A stretch of DNA of 64,000 nucleotides from Pseudofulvibacter geojedonensis (GTDB lineage Bacteria > Bacteroidota > Bacteroidia > Flavobacteriales > Flavobacteriaceae): positions 62,001-126,000 of the forward strand of contig NZ_JBHTJM010000003.1 in the NCBI RefSeq assembly GCF_042675745.1, read 5' to 3'. Below are positions 1-8,510 of the stretch, in pieces. The notes beneath the pieces are model-generated. The model saw only the letters and a program-made list of their open reading frames with translations, was not told the DNA's origin and made no database searches. The position numbers and the translations under genes are program-made. Position 1 is the stretch's first letter, and each line of letters begins with the position of its first letter.

Positions 1-2388
1 GATGCAGGAGCTACTTGGAACCTTTTGGCAGATACGGGCTCAGGTACAGTAAATAAAATATTAATAGATCCTACTAATACAACCAAATTGTACTGTACAT
101 CGTCAGGAGGGATTTTTAAATCTACTGATACAGGAGTTACATGGTCAAAAATTAATCCTTTAGCTAATAATGGATATGATATAGAGTTTAAGCCTGGAGA
201 TACAAATACAATTTATGCATCTGGTACAGAATATTTTGTGTCTAGAGATGGAGGAAATACTTTTGACTATCCTTTTTCTGGGTTTAAATCATGGACTCAA
301 GAAAGTGTTACAGGTTCGAGATTTTGGACAATAAGTAATTCGAATCAAAATGGAAGTGTTACTCCTAAAACAGGTAATGGTATGGCTATGTTTTTTTATG
401 CTAGCTATGATCACCCAGTAACTAGGTTAGTGTCAGAAGAATTAAATTTACAAGGCGCTACAAATCCTCAATTAAACTTTTCATTTACGAATGTTAACTG
501 GGGTAGCAATACTTTTTTAAACGAAATGAGAGTATTGTATAAAACTTCTTTGGGAGGAGCTTGGACAGAGTTAGCTAATTATACAGCTGAAGTAACTTCT
601 TGGACAGATATCACGTTAAATTTGCCTAATGCATCATCAACATATTACATAGCTTTTGAAGCAACTAATAATTACGGAAGAGGACTTACTTTAGACGATG
701 TATCTGTAACCGATGCTACCCTAGGTACTGTTTTTCAATCTGGATTCGAAGGTTCTATGGGGTCAGGTGTAAAAATGATGGCGGTATCGCCAGCTGATGA
801 TACAGTGGTATTTATGCTAGAAGAAAATTCTGGAGCATTTGGTAAGCTTTATAAGTCTACCGATTCTGGTGCTACTTTTACAGAAATTGATCATACTGGA
901 AGGAATTATTTTGGGTATTCTTCTAATTCAACAGACACTGATGATGCTGGAGTTGGTCAGGCACCAAGAGATATGGATATAGCAATACATCCTACTGATA
1001 TTAATGATGTGCATATTGCAGGGGTAAATACTTGGAGGTCTACAGATGGTGGAATTACCTTTTCAATAAGCTCACAATGGACTCCAGGAAATGCTTCAAG
1101 TAGCAATATAGGTTACTGTCATGCAGATGTAGATTTATTACAATTTGTAGGTTCAAACTTATATGTTGGTTCAGATGGTGGGATTTTTATAGCAGAAAAC
1201 CCAACGGTAGTGAATACCAATTATTATAGAGATTTGAGTTCTGGTTTAGGAATTAGAGAGTTTTATAGAATAGGGGTTAGTCAAACTGCTGCTGAAGTGG
1301 TTACAGGTGGTGCTCAAGATAATGGTAGTTCAATATTAATTGGAGGAGTTTGGAAAGATTGGCTAGGAGCAGATGGTATGGAAGGTTTTGTAGACAAAGA
1401 TAATAATGATGTTATTTACGGAACAGTTCAATTTGGATCGCTTTATAAATCTACTAATGGAGGAAATAGTAGTTTTGGGTTGTCTGAACCAGAAGGGAAA
1501 TCGGGTAACTGGGTAACACCATTTGAGCAAGACCCTACTGCTGCTAATACAATTTATGCAGGTTATGATCAGGTGTATAAGTCAACTAATGGTGGAACTT
1601 CTTGGGTTCTACCTGCTATATCTCAAGATTTTGGTGGTAATATAAATCATTTAAAAATAGCACCTTCAAACAACCAAATAATGTTTGCTGCAAGAGGAAG
1701 TAATTTATATAAAACAGAAAATGGTGGAGCTACTAATTGGGTGCAAAAAACTGGCTTTGCAGGTAGTATTAATAGTATAGCAATTCATCCTTCAGATCCT
1801 AATAAAATTGCGTTAGCAACTACAGGAGCGGGAAAGGTATATGTTTCTACAGATGGAGGAGATAATTGGACCTCTTATTTATACAACTTACCTGCATTTA
1901 GTGCATCTGCTGTCGTATGGCAAGATAATGGAAATGATGGTTTGTATGTAGGAATGAATTACGGAGTGTTTTATATAGATTCAACTTTTCCAGGAGCTTG
2001 GCAGCCATTTAGTAATAATTTACCTAATGTTAGAATTACTGAATTGGAAGTGAAAACAATAGATAATAAACTATATGCCGCTTCTTATGGTAGAGGGTTA
2101 TGGAAGTCAGATTTATATAGCGAAGCTTTAAGCGTAGAAGATATTGTTTTTGAAAACTTAACAATCCACCCTAACCCTACAAGCTCTCAGCTAAACTTTT
2201 CTTGGGATAAAAACGAGCCAATAACTATTAAAATATTTAATGTTAATGGTAAATTGGTATACTACGCTAAAGATTTAATCTTAAATAATAGCTATACAAT
2301 AGATGTTTCTAATTTAGCTACTGGAATATATTTTGCTAAACTAAATACTATAAATAGTTCGGTAACTAAAAAGTTAAGTGTGAACTAA
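1..2388 (+). CDS. Secreted BNR-repeat (sortilin/sialidase-like) protein with T9SS type A sorting domain, 5' end missing
   Basis: The frame is open from base 1 and the residues before the first possible start (DAGATWNLL) already form part of a BNR-type repeat, so the gene begins upstream of the window. At least seven Asp-box-like repeats are visible (STDTGVTW, STDSGATF, STDGGITF, STNGGTSW, STDGGDNW and others), which predicts a beta-propeller of the sortilin/VPS10 or sialidase-like class. Between the early and middle repeats, roughly residues 90 to 240, sits a jelly-roll-like insert resembling the MAM or choice-of-anchor J type, ending in LTLDDVSV. The last 80 residues are a typical type A sorting domain (IHPNPTSSQ, then FNVNGK, LATGIYFAK), so the protein should be secreted across the outer membrane by the type IX system. 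The substrate cannot be told. A strong terminator follows the stop codon. Confidence 0.9.
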   Translation, partial: DAGATWNLLADTGSGTVNKILIDPTNTTKLYCTSSGGIFKSTDTGVTWSKINPLANNGYDIEFKPGDTNTIYASGTEYFVSRDGGNTFDYPFSGFKSWTQESVTGSRFWTISNSNQNGSVTPKTGNGMAMFFYASYDHPVTRLVSEELNLQGATNPQLNFSFTNVNWGSNTFLNEMRVLYKTSLGGAWTELANYTAEVTSWTDITLNLPNASSTYYIAFEATNNYGRGLTLDDVSVTDATLGTVFQSGFEGSMGSGVKMMAVSPADDTVVFMLEENSGAFGKLYKSTDSGATFTEIDHTGRNYFGYSSNSTDTDDAGVGQAPRDMDIAIHPTDINDVHIAGVNTWRSTDGGITFSISSQWTPGNASSSNIGYCHADVDLLQFVGSNLYVGSDGGIFIAENPTVVNTNYYRDLSSGLGIREFYRIGVSQTAAEVVTGGAQDNGSSILIGGVWKDWLGADGMEGFVDKDNNDVIYGTVQFGSLYKSTNGGNSSFGLSEPEGKSGNWVTPFEQDPTAANTIYAGYDQVYKSTNGGTSWVLPAISQDFGGNINHLKIAPSNNQIMFAARGSNLYKTENGGATNWVQKTGFAGSINSIAIHPSDPNKIALATTGAGKVYVSTDGGDNWTSYLYNLPAFSASAVVWQDNGNDGLYVGMNYGVFYIDSTFPGAWQPFSNNLPNVRITELEVKTIDNKLYAASYGRGLWKSDLYSEALSVEDIVFENLTIHPNPTSSQLNFSWDKNEPITIKIFNVNGKLVYYAKDLILNNSYTIDVSNLATGIYFAKLNTINSSVTKKLSVN

Positions 2389-2402
2389 GATAATTTAAAA
2401 CT

Positions 2403-2442
2403 ACACAAAAAAGCCCGAAATACATTTCGGGCTTTTTTGTGT
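2403..2442. terminator. Strong bidirectional intrinsic terminator
   Basis: A perfect 18-bp stem (2403-2420 with 2425-2442) closes a TACA loop. The GC core is GCCCGAAA/TTTCGGGC, flanked by A and T tracts, so it can act in both directions. It separates the T9SS protein gene from recR. Confidence 0.9.
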
Positions 2443-2485
2443 AAAATACTTTTTAGAAGTATTTATAATGTGGTAACTTGCGGTT

Positions 2486-3103
2486 ATGGAATTCTCTTCT
2501 AAGCTTCTTGAAAATGCTGTGTACGAAATGTCACAATTGCCTAGTATTGGTAAACGAACTGCATTGCGTTTAGTGTTACATTTATTGCAACAGCCAAAAG
2601 AGCAAACAGATCGTTTGGCATTTGCATTGCAGAATTTACGCTCAGAGATTAAACATTGTAAAAATTGCTTTAATATTTCTGATTTGGAAGTCTGCGAAAT
2701 ATGTTCGAACCCTATGCGAAACAGAAAAGTGATTTGTGTGGTGGAGGATATTAGAGATGTAATGGCTATAGAGAGTACTGGACAGTTTAAAGGTAATTAT
2801 CATGTTTTAGGAGGTATTATATCTCCAATGGACGGTGTAGGCCCTTCAGACTTATATATAGAGCCTTTAGTAGATAAGGTGAAAAAAGGAGAAGTAGAAG
2901 AATTGATATTTGCTTTAAGTGCTTCTATGGAAGGAGACACGACTAACTTTTATATTTTTAAGCAGTTAGAAGGGGTAGAGATAAAAGTATCTACCATTGC
3001 TAGAGGAATCTCGGTGGGAGATGAACTTCAATATGCTGATGAAGTTACACTTGGAAGGTCTATTTTGAATAGAATACCTTTTGAACAATCTTTAAAAGGC
3101 TGA
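2486..3103 (+). CDS. recR: Recombination mediator RecR
   Basis: The 205-residue product has the normal length and domain order of RecR: an N-terminal helix-hairpin-helix region (LPSIGKRTALRL, about residues 18-29), a C4 zinc finger (CKNC then CEIC, about residues 57-72), and a Toprim domain starting at VICVVED with a conserved acidic segment. RecR acts with RecO, and RecF where present, to load RecA onto gapped single-stranded DNA. The start ATG at 2486 gives the standard N-terminus. The gene stands alone between two terminators, so it is probably transcribed by itself. Confidence 0.97.
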   Translation: MEFSSKLLENAVYEMSQLPSIGKRTALRLVLHLLQQPKEQTDRLAFALQNLRSEIKHCKNCFNISDLEVCEICSNPMRNRKVICVVEDIRDVMAIESTGQFKGNYHVLGGIISPMDGVGPSDLYIEPLVDKVKKGEVEELIFALSASMEGDTTNFYIFKQLEGVEIKVSTIARGISVGDELQYADEVTLGRSILNRIPFEQSLKG

Positions 3104-3130
3104 TTATATATTTTATTTAATTATTATAAA

Positions 3131-3160
3131 AAAAACGGAACTCTCCAGTTCCGTTTTTTT
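3131..3160 (+). terminator. Intrinsic terminator after recR
   Basis: A 12-bp stem (3131-3142 with 3147-3158) closes a CTCC loop and is followed by a T run. It lies 28 bases after the recR stop. Confidence 0.9.
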
Positions 3161-3285
3161 ATCCCAAATTTACTATGAAGACATTATAGTAATGTTTACT
3201 CACTTATATGTTCCTTAAGAAGCTAATTTGTTACCCATGTTTTTTAGTTTTTTTGTAAAAAAATAAATATTTACATTTGTAGGTG

Positions 3286-3400
3286 TAATGTTTTGAGTGT
3301 TAATGAATAACGATTTAATAGTACATTTTACTCGATAGATGTTGTTTGGAATATTTACTCACACTCAAAATCTCACCTTTCTGAGGTGAGATTTTTCTTT
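3286..3400 (+). ncRNA. Candidate small RNA (unidentified)
   Basis: A TTTTG at 3251-3255 and a TAcaTTTG at 3272-3279 resemble the Bacteroidota -33 and -7 boxes, although the 16-base spacing is somewhat short. About 90 bases later comes a terminator with a perfect 12-bp stem (3367-3378 with 3384-3395), a TTCTG loop and a T-rich tail. Between them the longest ATG frame is 11 codons. A promoter and terminator enclosing non-coding sequence suggest a transcript of about 115 nt. I cannot match it to 6S, SRP or tmRNA. Without conservation data this stays tentative. Confidence 0.35.
3367..3400 (+). terminator. Intrinsic terminator in the recR to glycosyltransferase gap
   Basis: A 12-bp perfect stem with core TCTCACCT/AGGTGAGA is followed by TTTTTCTTTTC. 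No protein gene ends just before it, which is why a small RNA is suggested. Confidence 0.75.
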
Positions 3401-3695
3401 TCAATGAATTGTATAGATTTTAAAAAGAGTTATCTCTGTATGGGGTATGTCTTTTGTTGTATCTATAAAGATTGAAAAAATTACTATAATCAATTCAACT
3501 GAAAAGTATTATTTAAATAATATTCTCTTAAAGAAATAAATACTAGGTTTTGCATATTGATTATATTAGCAAAAAATGATTTTTGATCTTTAAATCAACT
3601 GTATTAATTATTAGTGAAACGCTATTACTGATTTAATTTTTAAAACAATATTTGATTCTCATATAATTAGATCTAAGTAATTATAAAAAAATTCA

Positions 3696-4808
3696 ATGCA
3701 ACTATCAGTAATCATCTTAAACTATAATGTGTGTTCTTTTTTAGAACTCTGTATCAAGAGTGTCAAATCTGCTATAGAAAATATAGAAGCAGAAATTATT
3801 GTAATAGATAATAACTCTCCAGATGATAGTTGTAGTATGGTTAAAAAGTTATTTCCAGAAATCACACTAATAGAAAACAAAGAAAATGTAGGGTTTGCTA
3901 AGGCTAATAATCAAGGCGTAGCTATTGCTAAAGGAGAGTATGTTTGTATTTTAAACCCAGACACTGTTGTTGCTAACAATACATTTACAGAGATATTAAC
4001 TTTTGCTAAAACAAAGCAAAACTTAGGAATTATTGGTTGTAGGCTTATAGATGGAACGGGGGCTTTTTTACCTGAAAGTAAAAGAGAAGTGCCTACGCCA
4101 ATAGTATCTTTAAAAAAAATGTTAGGTCTTTCAGAATCGTATTATGCATCTAATGTTCAAGAGAGTGATGTTGCAAAAGTCCCTATTCTTGTTGGGGCAT
4201 TTATGCTTATGAAGAAAGAAGTTTACGAGGAAGTAAATGGGTTTGATGAAACGTATTTTATGTATGGAGAAGATATAGATTTGTCTTACACAATTTTAAA
4301 AGCAGGTTACACAAATTATTATTACGGTAAGACTTCAGTTATTCATTATAAAGGAGAAAGTACTTTAAAAGACGCTACTTATGCCAATCGTTTTTATGGA
4401 GCTATGCAAATCTTCTATAAAAAACATTTTAGAAAGAATCTTTTCTTTGATTTAGTGGTTAAGATGGGAGTAAAACTAATTCCTCTATTAAAAAAAGAAA
4501 AAGATTTTGATAAAGTTACACTAACAGAAACTGTTTTAGTGTCAAATAATAATGATTTACTTCATCAGCTAGAAAAAGCTAAATCGGGACTAGTTTTATT
4601 AAAAACTAAAGAGCAAATTGATACTTCAGAAAAAGGAGTAATAGAATATGTGTTAGACGCTAATTATGTATCATATCAAGAAATAATCCAATTGATTATC
4701 AGGTTAAAAACTACTAATAGTTATTTTAAAATCGTGCCCAATAATAGTCATTTTGCTTTAGGAAGTAATAGTTCTAAGAGCAGAGGTGAAGTAATTTTAT
4801 TAGACTAA
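3696..4808 (+). CDS. Family 2 glycosyltransferase (rhamnosyltransferase-like)
   Basis: The N-terminus (LSVIILNYNV) and the acidic motifs IVIDNNSPDDS, ILNPDTVV and MYGEDIDLSY are those of GT-A fold family 2 inverting glycosyltransferases, closest to the WcaA or dTDP-rhamnosyl group. The catalytic part covers about residues 1-255. The remaining 115 residues form an unassigned C-terminal extension without membrane segments. It probably adds a sugar to a cell-surface polysaccharide or lipid carrier at the cytoplasmic face. It is not in a polysaccharide operon: its neighbours are recR and a dehydrogenase subunit, so acceptor and donor are unknown. Confidence 0.88.
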   Translation: MQLSVIILNYNVCSFLELCIKSVKSAIENIEAEIIVIDNNSPDDSCSMVKKLFPEITLIENKENVGFAKANNQGVAIAKGEYVCILNPDTVVANNTFTEILTFAKTKQNLGIIGCRLIDGTGAFLPESKREVPTPIVSLKKMLGLSESYYASNVQESDVAKVPILVGAFMLMKKEVYEEVNGFDETYFMYGEDIDLSYTILKAGYTNYYYGKTSVIHYKGESTLKDATYANRFYGAMQIFYKKHFRKNLFFDLVVKMGVKLIPLLKKEKDFDKVTLTETVLVSNNNDLLHQLEKAKSGLVLLKTKEQIDTSEKGVIEYVLDANYVSYQEIIQLIIRLKTTNSYFKIVPNNSHFALGSNSSKSRGEVILLD

Positions 4809-4893
4809 TTTATTGTGCAAAATCTTCAATTTTTCGCTTTTTATTTATTAAATTCGCAGACTTAAAATCAAAACTCACTTATTTTTTAAGAAT

Positions 4894-6213
4894 ATGGCAA
4901 AGTTTGAATTAAAGCTTCCTAAAATGGGAGAGAGTGTTGCAGAAGCAACCATTACAACATGGTTAAAAGAAGTTGGTGATACCATAGAAATGGATGAGCC
5001 AGTATTAGAAATAGCTACAGATAAAGTAGACTCCGAAGTACCTTCTGAAGTAGATGGTGTTATAGCAGAGATTCTTTTTAATGTTGATGATGTTGTACAA
5101 GTAGGACAAACTATTGCTATTATAGAAACAGAAGGAGGAGAAGTGAGTGCTACTCCAACAGTAACAGAAGCTGCACCAGCAGCTGTAGCTGAGGTTACTA
5201 AAACAGTAGAGGTAGCTAAACAAGCAGTAAATGAAACTGCAGATTTTTCAGGATCTGATAAATTTTACTCTCCGTTAGTTAAAAATATAGCTAAAGAAGA
5301 AGGTATTTCTGTTGCTGAATTAGATTCAATTAACGGAACAGGAAAAGACGGAAGAGTAACTAAAAACGATATTTTAGATTACCTTAAAAATAGAGGAAGT
5401 CAACCAGTGACAACTACAGCTAAAGTACAAGCTCCAAAAGCTGCTTCACCAGTAAAAGCTCAGCAACCAAAAGGAGAGGTGAAAGCTTCAATTCCGTTGC
5501 AAGAAGGAGACGAGGTAGTTGCAATGGATAGAATGCGTAAGTTAATTTCGCATCATATGGTAGCTTCTGTACAAACATCTGCTCATGTTCAATCATTTGT
5601 TGAGTGTGATGTAACAAATATTTGGAACTGGAGAGCAAAAGTTAAAGATGCATTCTTAAAGAGAGAAGGAGAGAAATTGACTTTTACTCCAATATTCATG
5701 GAAGCGGTAGCTCATGCATTGAAGAAGTATCCAGGAATGAACGTTTCTGTAGATGGAGATAATATCATTAAGCGTAAAAATATTAATTTGGGTATGGCAG
5801 CTGCTTTACCTGATGGAAATTTAATTGTACCAGTTATTAAAAATGCAGACCAATTAAATTTAGTGGGCATGGCTAAAGCTGTAAATGGTTTAGCTGGAAA
5901 AGCTAGAGCAGGTAAATTAAGTCCAGATGATATACAAGGAGGAACTTATACTGTAACTAATGTAGGAAACTTTGGCAGTATAATGGGAACTCCAATTATT
6001 AATCAGCCACAAGTAGGTATTTTAGCTTTAGGTTCTATTAGAAAAGTTCCTGCAGTAATAGAAACTCCAGAAGGTGATTTTATAGGAATTAGAATGAAAA
6101 TGTATTTATCACATTCTTATGATCATAGAGTTATTGATGGTGCATTAGGAGGTATGTTTGCTAAAACAGTGGCAGATTATCTAGAGGCTTGGGATGTGAA
6201 TAGAGATTTCTAA
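4894..6213 (+). CDS. Dihydrolipoamide acyltransferase, E2 of a 2-oxoacid dehydrogenase complex (branched-chain type likely)
   Basis: The 439-residue protein shows the full E2 layout. A lipoyl domain occupies about residues 3-75 with the lipoylated lysine at K44 (ATDKVDSEV). An Ala/Pro/Val-rich linker follows, then a peripheral subunit-binding domain at about 124-160 (SPLVKNIAKEEG, GKDGRVTKNDI), and a catalytic domain from about 205 ending in the HRVIDG signature (HxxxDG). It transfers an acyl group from lipoyl to CoA at the core of a dehydrogenase complex. The wording of the lipoyl and binding domains is nearest to branched-chain 2-oxoacid E2 of Bacteroidota, but pyruvate or 2-oxoglutarate E2 is not excluded. 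No E1 or E3 gene is adjacent. Confidence 0.9.
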   Translation: MAKFELKLPKMGESVAEATITTWLKEVGDTIEMDEPVLEIATDKVDSEVPSEVDGVIAEILFNVDDVVQVGQTIAIIETEGGEVSATPTVTEAAPAAVAEVTKTVEVAKQAVNETADFSGSDKFYSPLVKNIAKEEGISVAELDSINGTGKDGRVTKNDILDYLKNRGSQPVTTTAKVQAPKAASPVKAQQPKGEVKASIPLQEGDEVVAMDRMRKLISHHMVASVQTSAHVQSFVECDVTNIWNWRAKVKDAFLKREGEKLTFTPIFMEAVAHALKKYPGMNVSVDGDNIIKRKNINLGMAAALPDGNLIVPVIKNADQLNLVGMAKAVNGLAGKARAGKLSPDDIQGGTYTVTNVGNFGSIMGTPIINQPQVGILALGSIRKVPAVIETPEGDFIGIRMKMYLSHSYDHRVIDGALGGMFAKTVADYLEAWDVNRDF

Positions 6214-6239
6214 GAAATTAGAGATTTAATTAAAATATT

Positions 6240-6270
6240 AAAAGCTTACCTATTTTAGGTAAGCTTTTTT
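6240..6270. terminator. Bidirectional terminator between convergent genes
   Basis: A 12-bp stem (6240-6251 with 6257-6268) with A and T tracts on the two sides lies between the E2 gene and the convergent small gene ending at 6269. Confidence 0.88.
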
Positions 6271-6619
6271 AGTTTTTCACCTTTTGTTGCGCAAGTTTTT
6301 TCTGTTTGTCATCTAGCTTGTTTAAATGAATGATTTTATAACTAAGGTAATTGTTTACCTTTTTCATTTCGTATACAGTAGTTAAATAAACAGTGTCTTT
6401 AGGTTTAATAGATGTTGTAACGGGTTTAAAACCACTTTTTCGATAACCTTCACCACTAAATTGTATATGTACTCTTTGGTTTATTTCAGAAGTATTGGTA
6501 GCGTAAATATCTACTTTGTACTTCGCTCTTTTTTCTATTATAACTACATCTTTGTCTTCTTGAGATATCCCAATAAAACAATTAAATAATAGAAAAATAA
6601 ATAGTAAATATTTTATCAT
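6269..6619 (-). CDS. Small exported protein of unknown function
   Basis: The 116-residue product starts with a clear Sec signal peptide (MIKYLLFIFLLFNCFIGISQ, cleavage expected after ISQ or nearby), so it is exported to the periplasm. The mature part, about 96 residues, is rich in lysine and beta-strand-like segments (KYKVDIYATNTSEINQRVHIQF) and has no motif I recognise. It stands alone, between the E2 gene (convergent) and the exonuclease gene (divergent). No function is assigned. Confidence 0.6.
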   Translation of the reverse strand: MIKYLLFIFLLFNCFIGISQEDKDVVIIEKRAKYKVDIYATNTSEINQRVHIQFSGEGYRKSGFKPVTTSIKPKDTVYLTTVYEMKKVNNYLSYKIIHLNKLDDKQKKLAQQKVKN

Positions 6620-6701
6620 ACTCTCTTGTTTTTAATTGTTAAAAATAATCATGTCTTATAAAGATAGTCACTTTTAAAATGAAAGCGCTAAAAATACATT
6701 G

Positions 6702-6710
6702 TATATTTGC
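6702..6710 (+). promoter_or_regulatory. Bacteroidota -7 box upstream of the exonuclease gene
   Basis: The sequence TATATTTGC fits TAnnTTTG(C) exactly and lies 19 bases before the ATG at 6730. The matching -33 TTG is not obvious. Confidence 0.5.
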
Positions 6711-6729
6711 ATAAATTTTCAGATTATTT

Positions 6730-7503
6730 ATGGAGTTAAAACTGCACAAGCCTATTTGTTTTTTTGATTTAGAAACAACTGGTATTCAGGTAGCTAAAGA
6801 TAGAATTGTTGAGATCTCAATACTAAAAGTATTTCCTAATGGAAATAAAGAGAGTAAGACATGGTTGGTGAATCCAGAAATGGATATTCCAGCTGAAACT
6901 TCAGCAATTCACGGAATAACCAATGAAAAAGTTGCAAACGAACCAACTTTTAAAGAATTGGCTCCAAAGGTATATCAAATGATTAAAGATTCTGATTTAG
7001 GAGGTTTTAACTCAGATCGTTTCGATATACCATTATTAGCAGAAGAAATGCTAAGAGCTGGTGTTGATTTTGATATGAAGAATATGATTACGGTTGATGT
7101 ACAAACCATTTTTCATAAAAAAGAACAACGCACATTAAGTGCTGGCTATCAGTTTTATTGCGGAAAAAGTTTAGACAATGCCCATTCTGCAGAAGCAGAT
7201 ACCATGGCTACTTACGAAATATTATTAGCTCAATTAGAAAAATATGATGATTTAGAAAATGATATTAAAAAGTTAAGTGAATTTACCACACGTAAACGAA
7301 ATGCTGATTTTGCAGGATTTATAATTTATAATAAAGAAGGAAAAGAAGTGTTTAGTTTTGGAAAGCACAAAGGTAAATTGGTAGAAGAAGTATTAGCAAA
7401 TGAACCAGGTTATTACGGTTGGATTCAAGGTGCAGATTTCCCTTTATATACTAAAAAAGTATTAACGGCTATTAAACTACGTCAATTAAATAATAAATTT
7501 TAG
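6730..7503 (+). CDS. DnaQ-like 3'-5' exonuclease (DEDD family)
   Basis: The protein carries the exonuclease motifs in order: ExoI FFDLETTG (about residues 12-19), ExoII around GFNSDRFDIP (about 94-103), and ExoIII HSAEADTMA (about 152-160), giving a DEDDh-type active site. The C-terminal 80 residues (FSFGKHKGK, GYYGWIQGADF) match the small extra domain common in Bacteroidota members of this group. The family removes nucleotides from 3' ends, as DNA polymerase III epsilon or stand-alone repair nucleases do. At 257 residues it is a stand-alone protein rather than part of a polymerase. It is followed after 3 bases by an FAH-family gene and probably shares its transcript. Confidence 0.88.
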   Translation: MELKLHKPICFFDLETTGIQVAKDRIVEISILKVFPNGNKESKTWLVNPEMDIPAETSAIHGITNEKVANEPTFKELAPKVYQMIKDSDLGGFNSDRFDIPLLAEEMLRAGVDFDMKNMITVDVQTIFHKKEQRTLSAGYQFYCGKSLDNAHSAEADTMATYEILLAQLEKYDDLENDIKKLSEFTTRKRNADFAGFIIYNKEGKEVFSFGKHKGKLVEEVLANEPGYYGWIQGADFPLYTKKVLTAIKLRQLNNKF

Positions 7504-7506
7504 TCT

Positions 7507-8118
7507 ATGAAAATTATTTGTATTGGAAGAAATTATACAGATCATATAGCTGAACTGGAGAATGAAAAACCGTCAGATCCTGTTGTTTTTTTAAAGCCAG
7601 ACACCTCTATATTGTTAAAAAAGCAACCCTTTTTTATACCAGACTTTTCCAACGATGTACATCATGAAGTAGAAGTATTGGTTAGAATAAATAGAATTGG
7701 CAAGTACATAGATGAAAAATTTGCCCATAAATATTATGAAGAAGTTGGTTTAGGAATTGATTTTACTGCTAGAGATTTACAGTCTCAATTAAAAAGTAAA
7801 GGATTGCCATGGGAGAAGGCTAAGTCTTTTGACGGAGCAGCTGTAATAGGTAATTGGGTTTCAAAAAGTGAATTTGAAAATTTAAACGATTTAAATTTTC
7901 ATTTAGAAAAAAATGGAGATAAAGTTCAAGTAGGTAATACATCTCATATGCTTTGGAAAATAGACGAAATAATAGCATATGTGTCAAAATATTTTACATT
8001 AAAGATAGGAGATATTATCTTTACCGGCACTCCAGCTGGAGTATCAAAAGTCGAAGCTAATGATGAGTTGGTTGGTTATCTAGAAAATAAGCAATTATTT
8101 TCTATTCGTGTAAAATAG
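7507..8118 (+). CDS. Fumarylacetoacetate hydrolase family protein
   Basis: The 203-residue protein begins directly with the core fold (KIICIGRNYTDHIAELEN) and contains the metal-binding acidic residues of the family (HHEVEVLVRI, then GIDFTARDLQ) and the IIFTGTPAGVSKV segment near the end. This is the short, single-domain form like YcgM/FahD, which acts as an acylpyruvase or oxaloacetate decarboxylase, rather than true tyrosine-degradation fumarylacetoacetase. It is presumably cytoplasmic and dependent on Mg2+ or Mn2+. It lies between the exonuclease and an Hpt-domain gene in one direction. Confidence 0.9.
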   Translation: MKIICIGRNYTDHIAELENEKPSDPVVFLKPDTSILLKKQPFFIPDFSNDVHHEVEVLVRINRIGKYIDEKFAHKYYEEVGLGIDFTARDLQSQLKSKGLPWEKAKSFDGAAVIGNWVSKSEFENLNDLNFHLEKNGDKVQVGNTSHMLWKIDEIIAYVSKYFTLKIGDIIFTGTPAGVSKVEANDELVGYLENKQLFSIRVK

Positions 8119-8164
8119 TTGTAGGGGATTAAGGATTAGGTTTGTTATATCTAAAAGGAGATTT

Positions 8165-8506
8165 ATGGAAGTGAATTATAAATTAAATAATGTAAGAGAA
8201 CTAGCTGGTGGAGATGAAAGCTTTATAGCAGATATTGCTGCAGCTTTTGTAGAAGAAGTACCAGAAGCTATTGCATTGATAAAAGAAGGTTTGGCTAAAA
8301 AGAATTATGAGCAAGTATACCAAAATGCACATAAGATAAAGCCTACTATACAGATGTTTGAATTACCAATTTATAATGAAATTATTGTTATTCAAGATTG
8401 GGGTAAATTTGAGCAAGCAGGAAAAGATGTAAGTAAAACATTTAATAAAGTTAGTATTTTAATTCAGGCAGTAACTAAAGAGTTAAAATCAGATTTTAAT
8501 TTGTAA
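8165..8506 (+). CDS. Hpt (histidine phosphotransfer) domain protein
   Basis: The small protein of 113 residues is a single Hpt four-helix domain. The phosphoacceptor histidine is in AHKIKPTI, about residue 60. Such proteins relay phosphate between hybrid histidine kinases and response regulators. No kinase or regulator gene is near, so its partners are elsewhere. An AAAGGAG at 8154-8160 is a good Shine-Dalgarno site, which is unusual here because most genes in the window have A-rich leaders instead. The cinA start follows the stop by only 4 bases. Confidence 0.85.
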   Translation: MEVNYKLNNVRELAGGDESFIADIAAAFVEEVPEAIALIKEGLAKKNYEQVYQNAHKIKPTIQMFELPIYNEIIVIQDWGKFEQAGKDVSKTFNKVSILIQAVTKELKSDFNL

Positions 8507-8510
8507 AAAA

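Larger units (their letters stand above)
3161..3695. other. 535-base intergenic stretch holding a candidate small RNA
   Basis: No reading frame longer than about 15 codons is convincing here. The stretch is very AT-rich. The only structure I see is a promoter-like pair at 3252-3279 and a clean intrinsic terminator at 3367-3400, with about 80 bases between them. The part from 3401 to 3695 shows nothing recognisable apart from whatever promoter serves the glycosyltransferase gene at 3696. Confidence 0.6.

Noticed and set aside
5005..5638. Minus-strand frames inside the E2 gene
   Set aside because: They lie opposite the lipoyl and linker coding sequence, have strange compositions and no start signals; they are shadows of the real gene.
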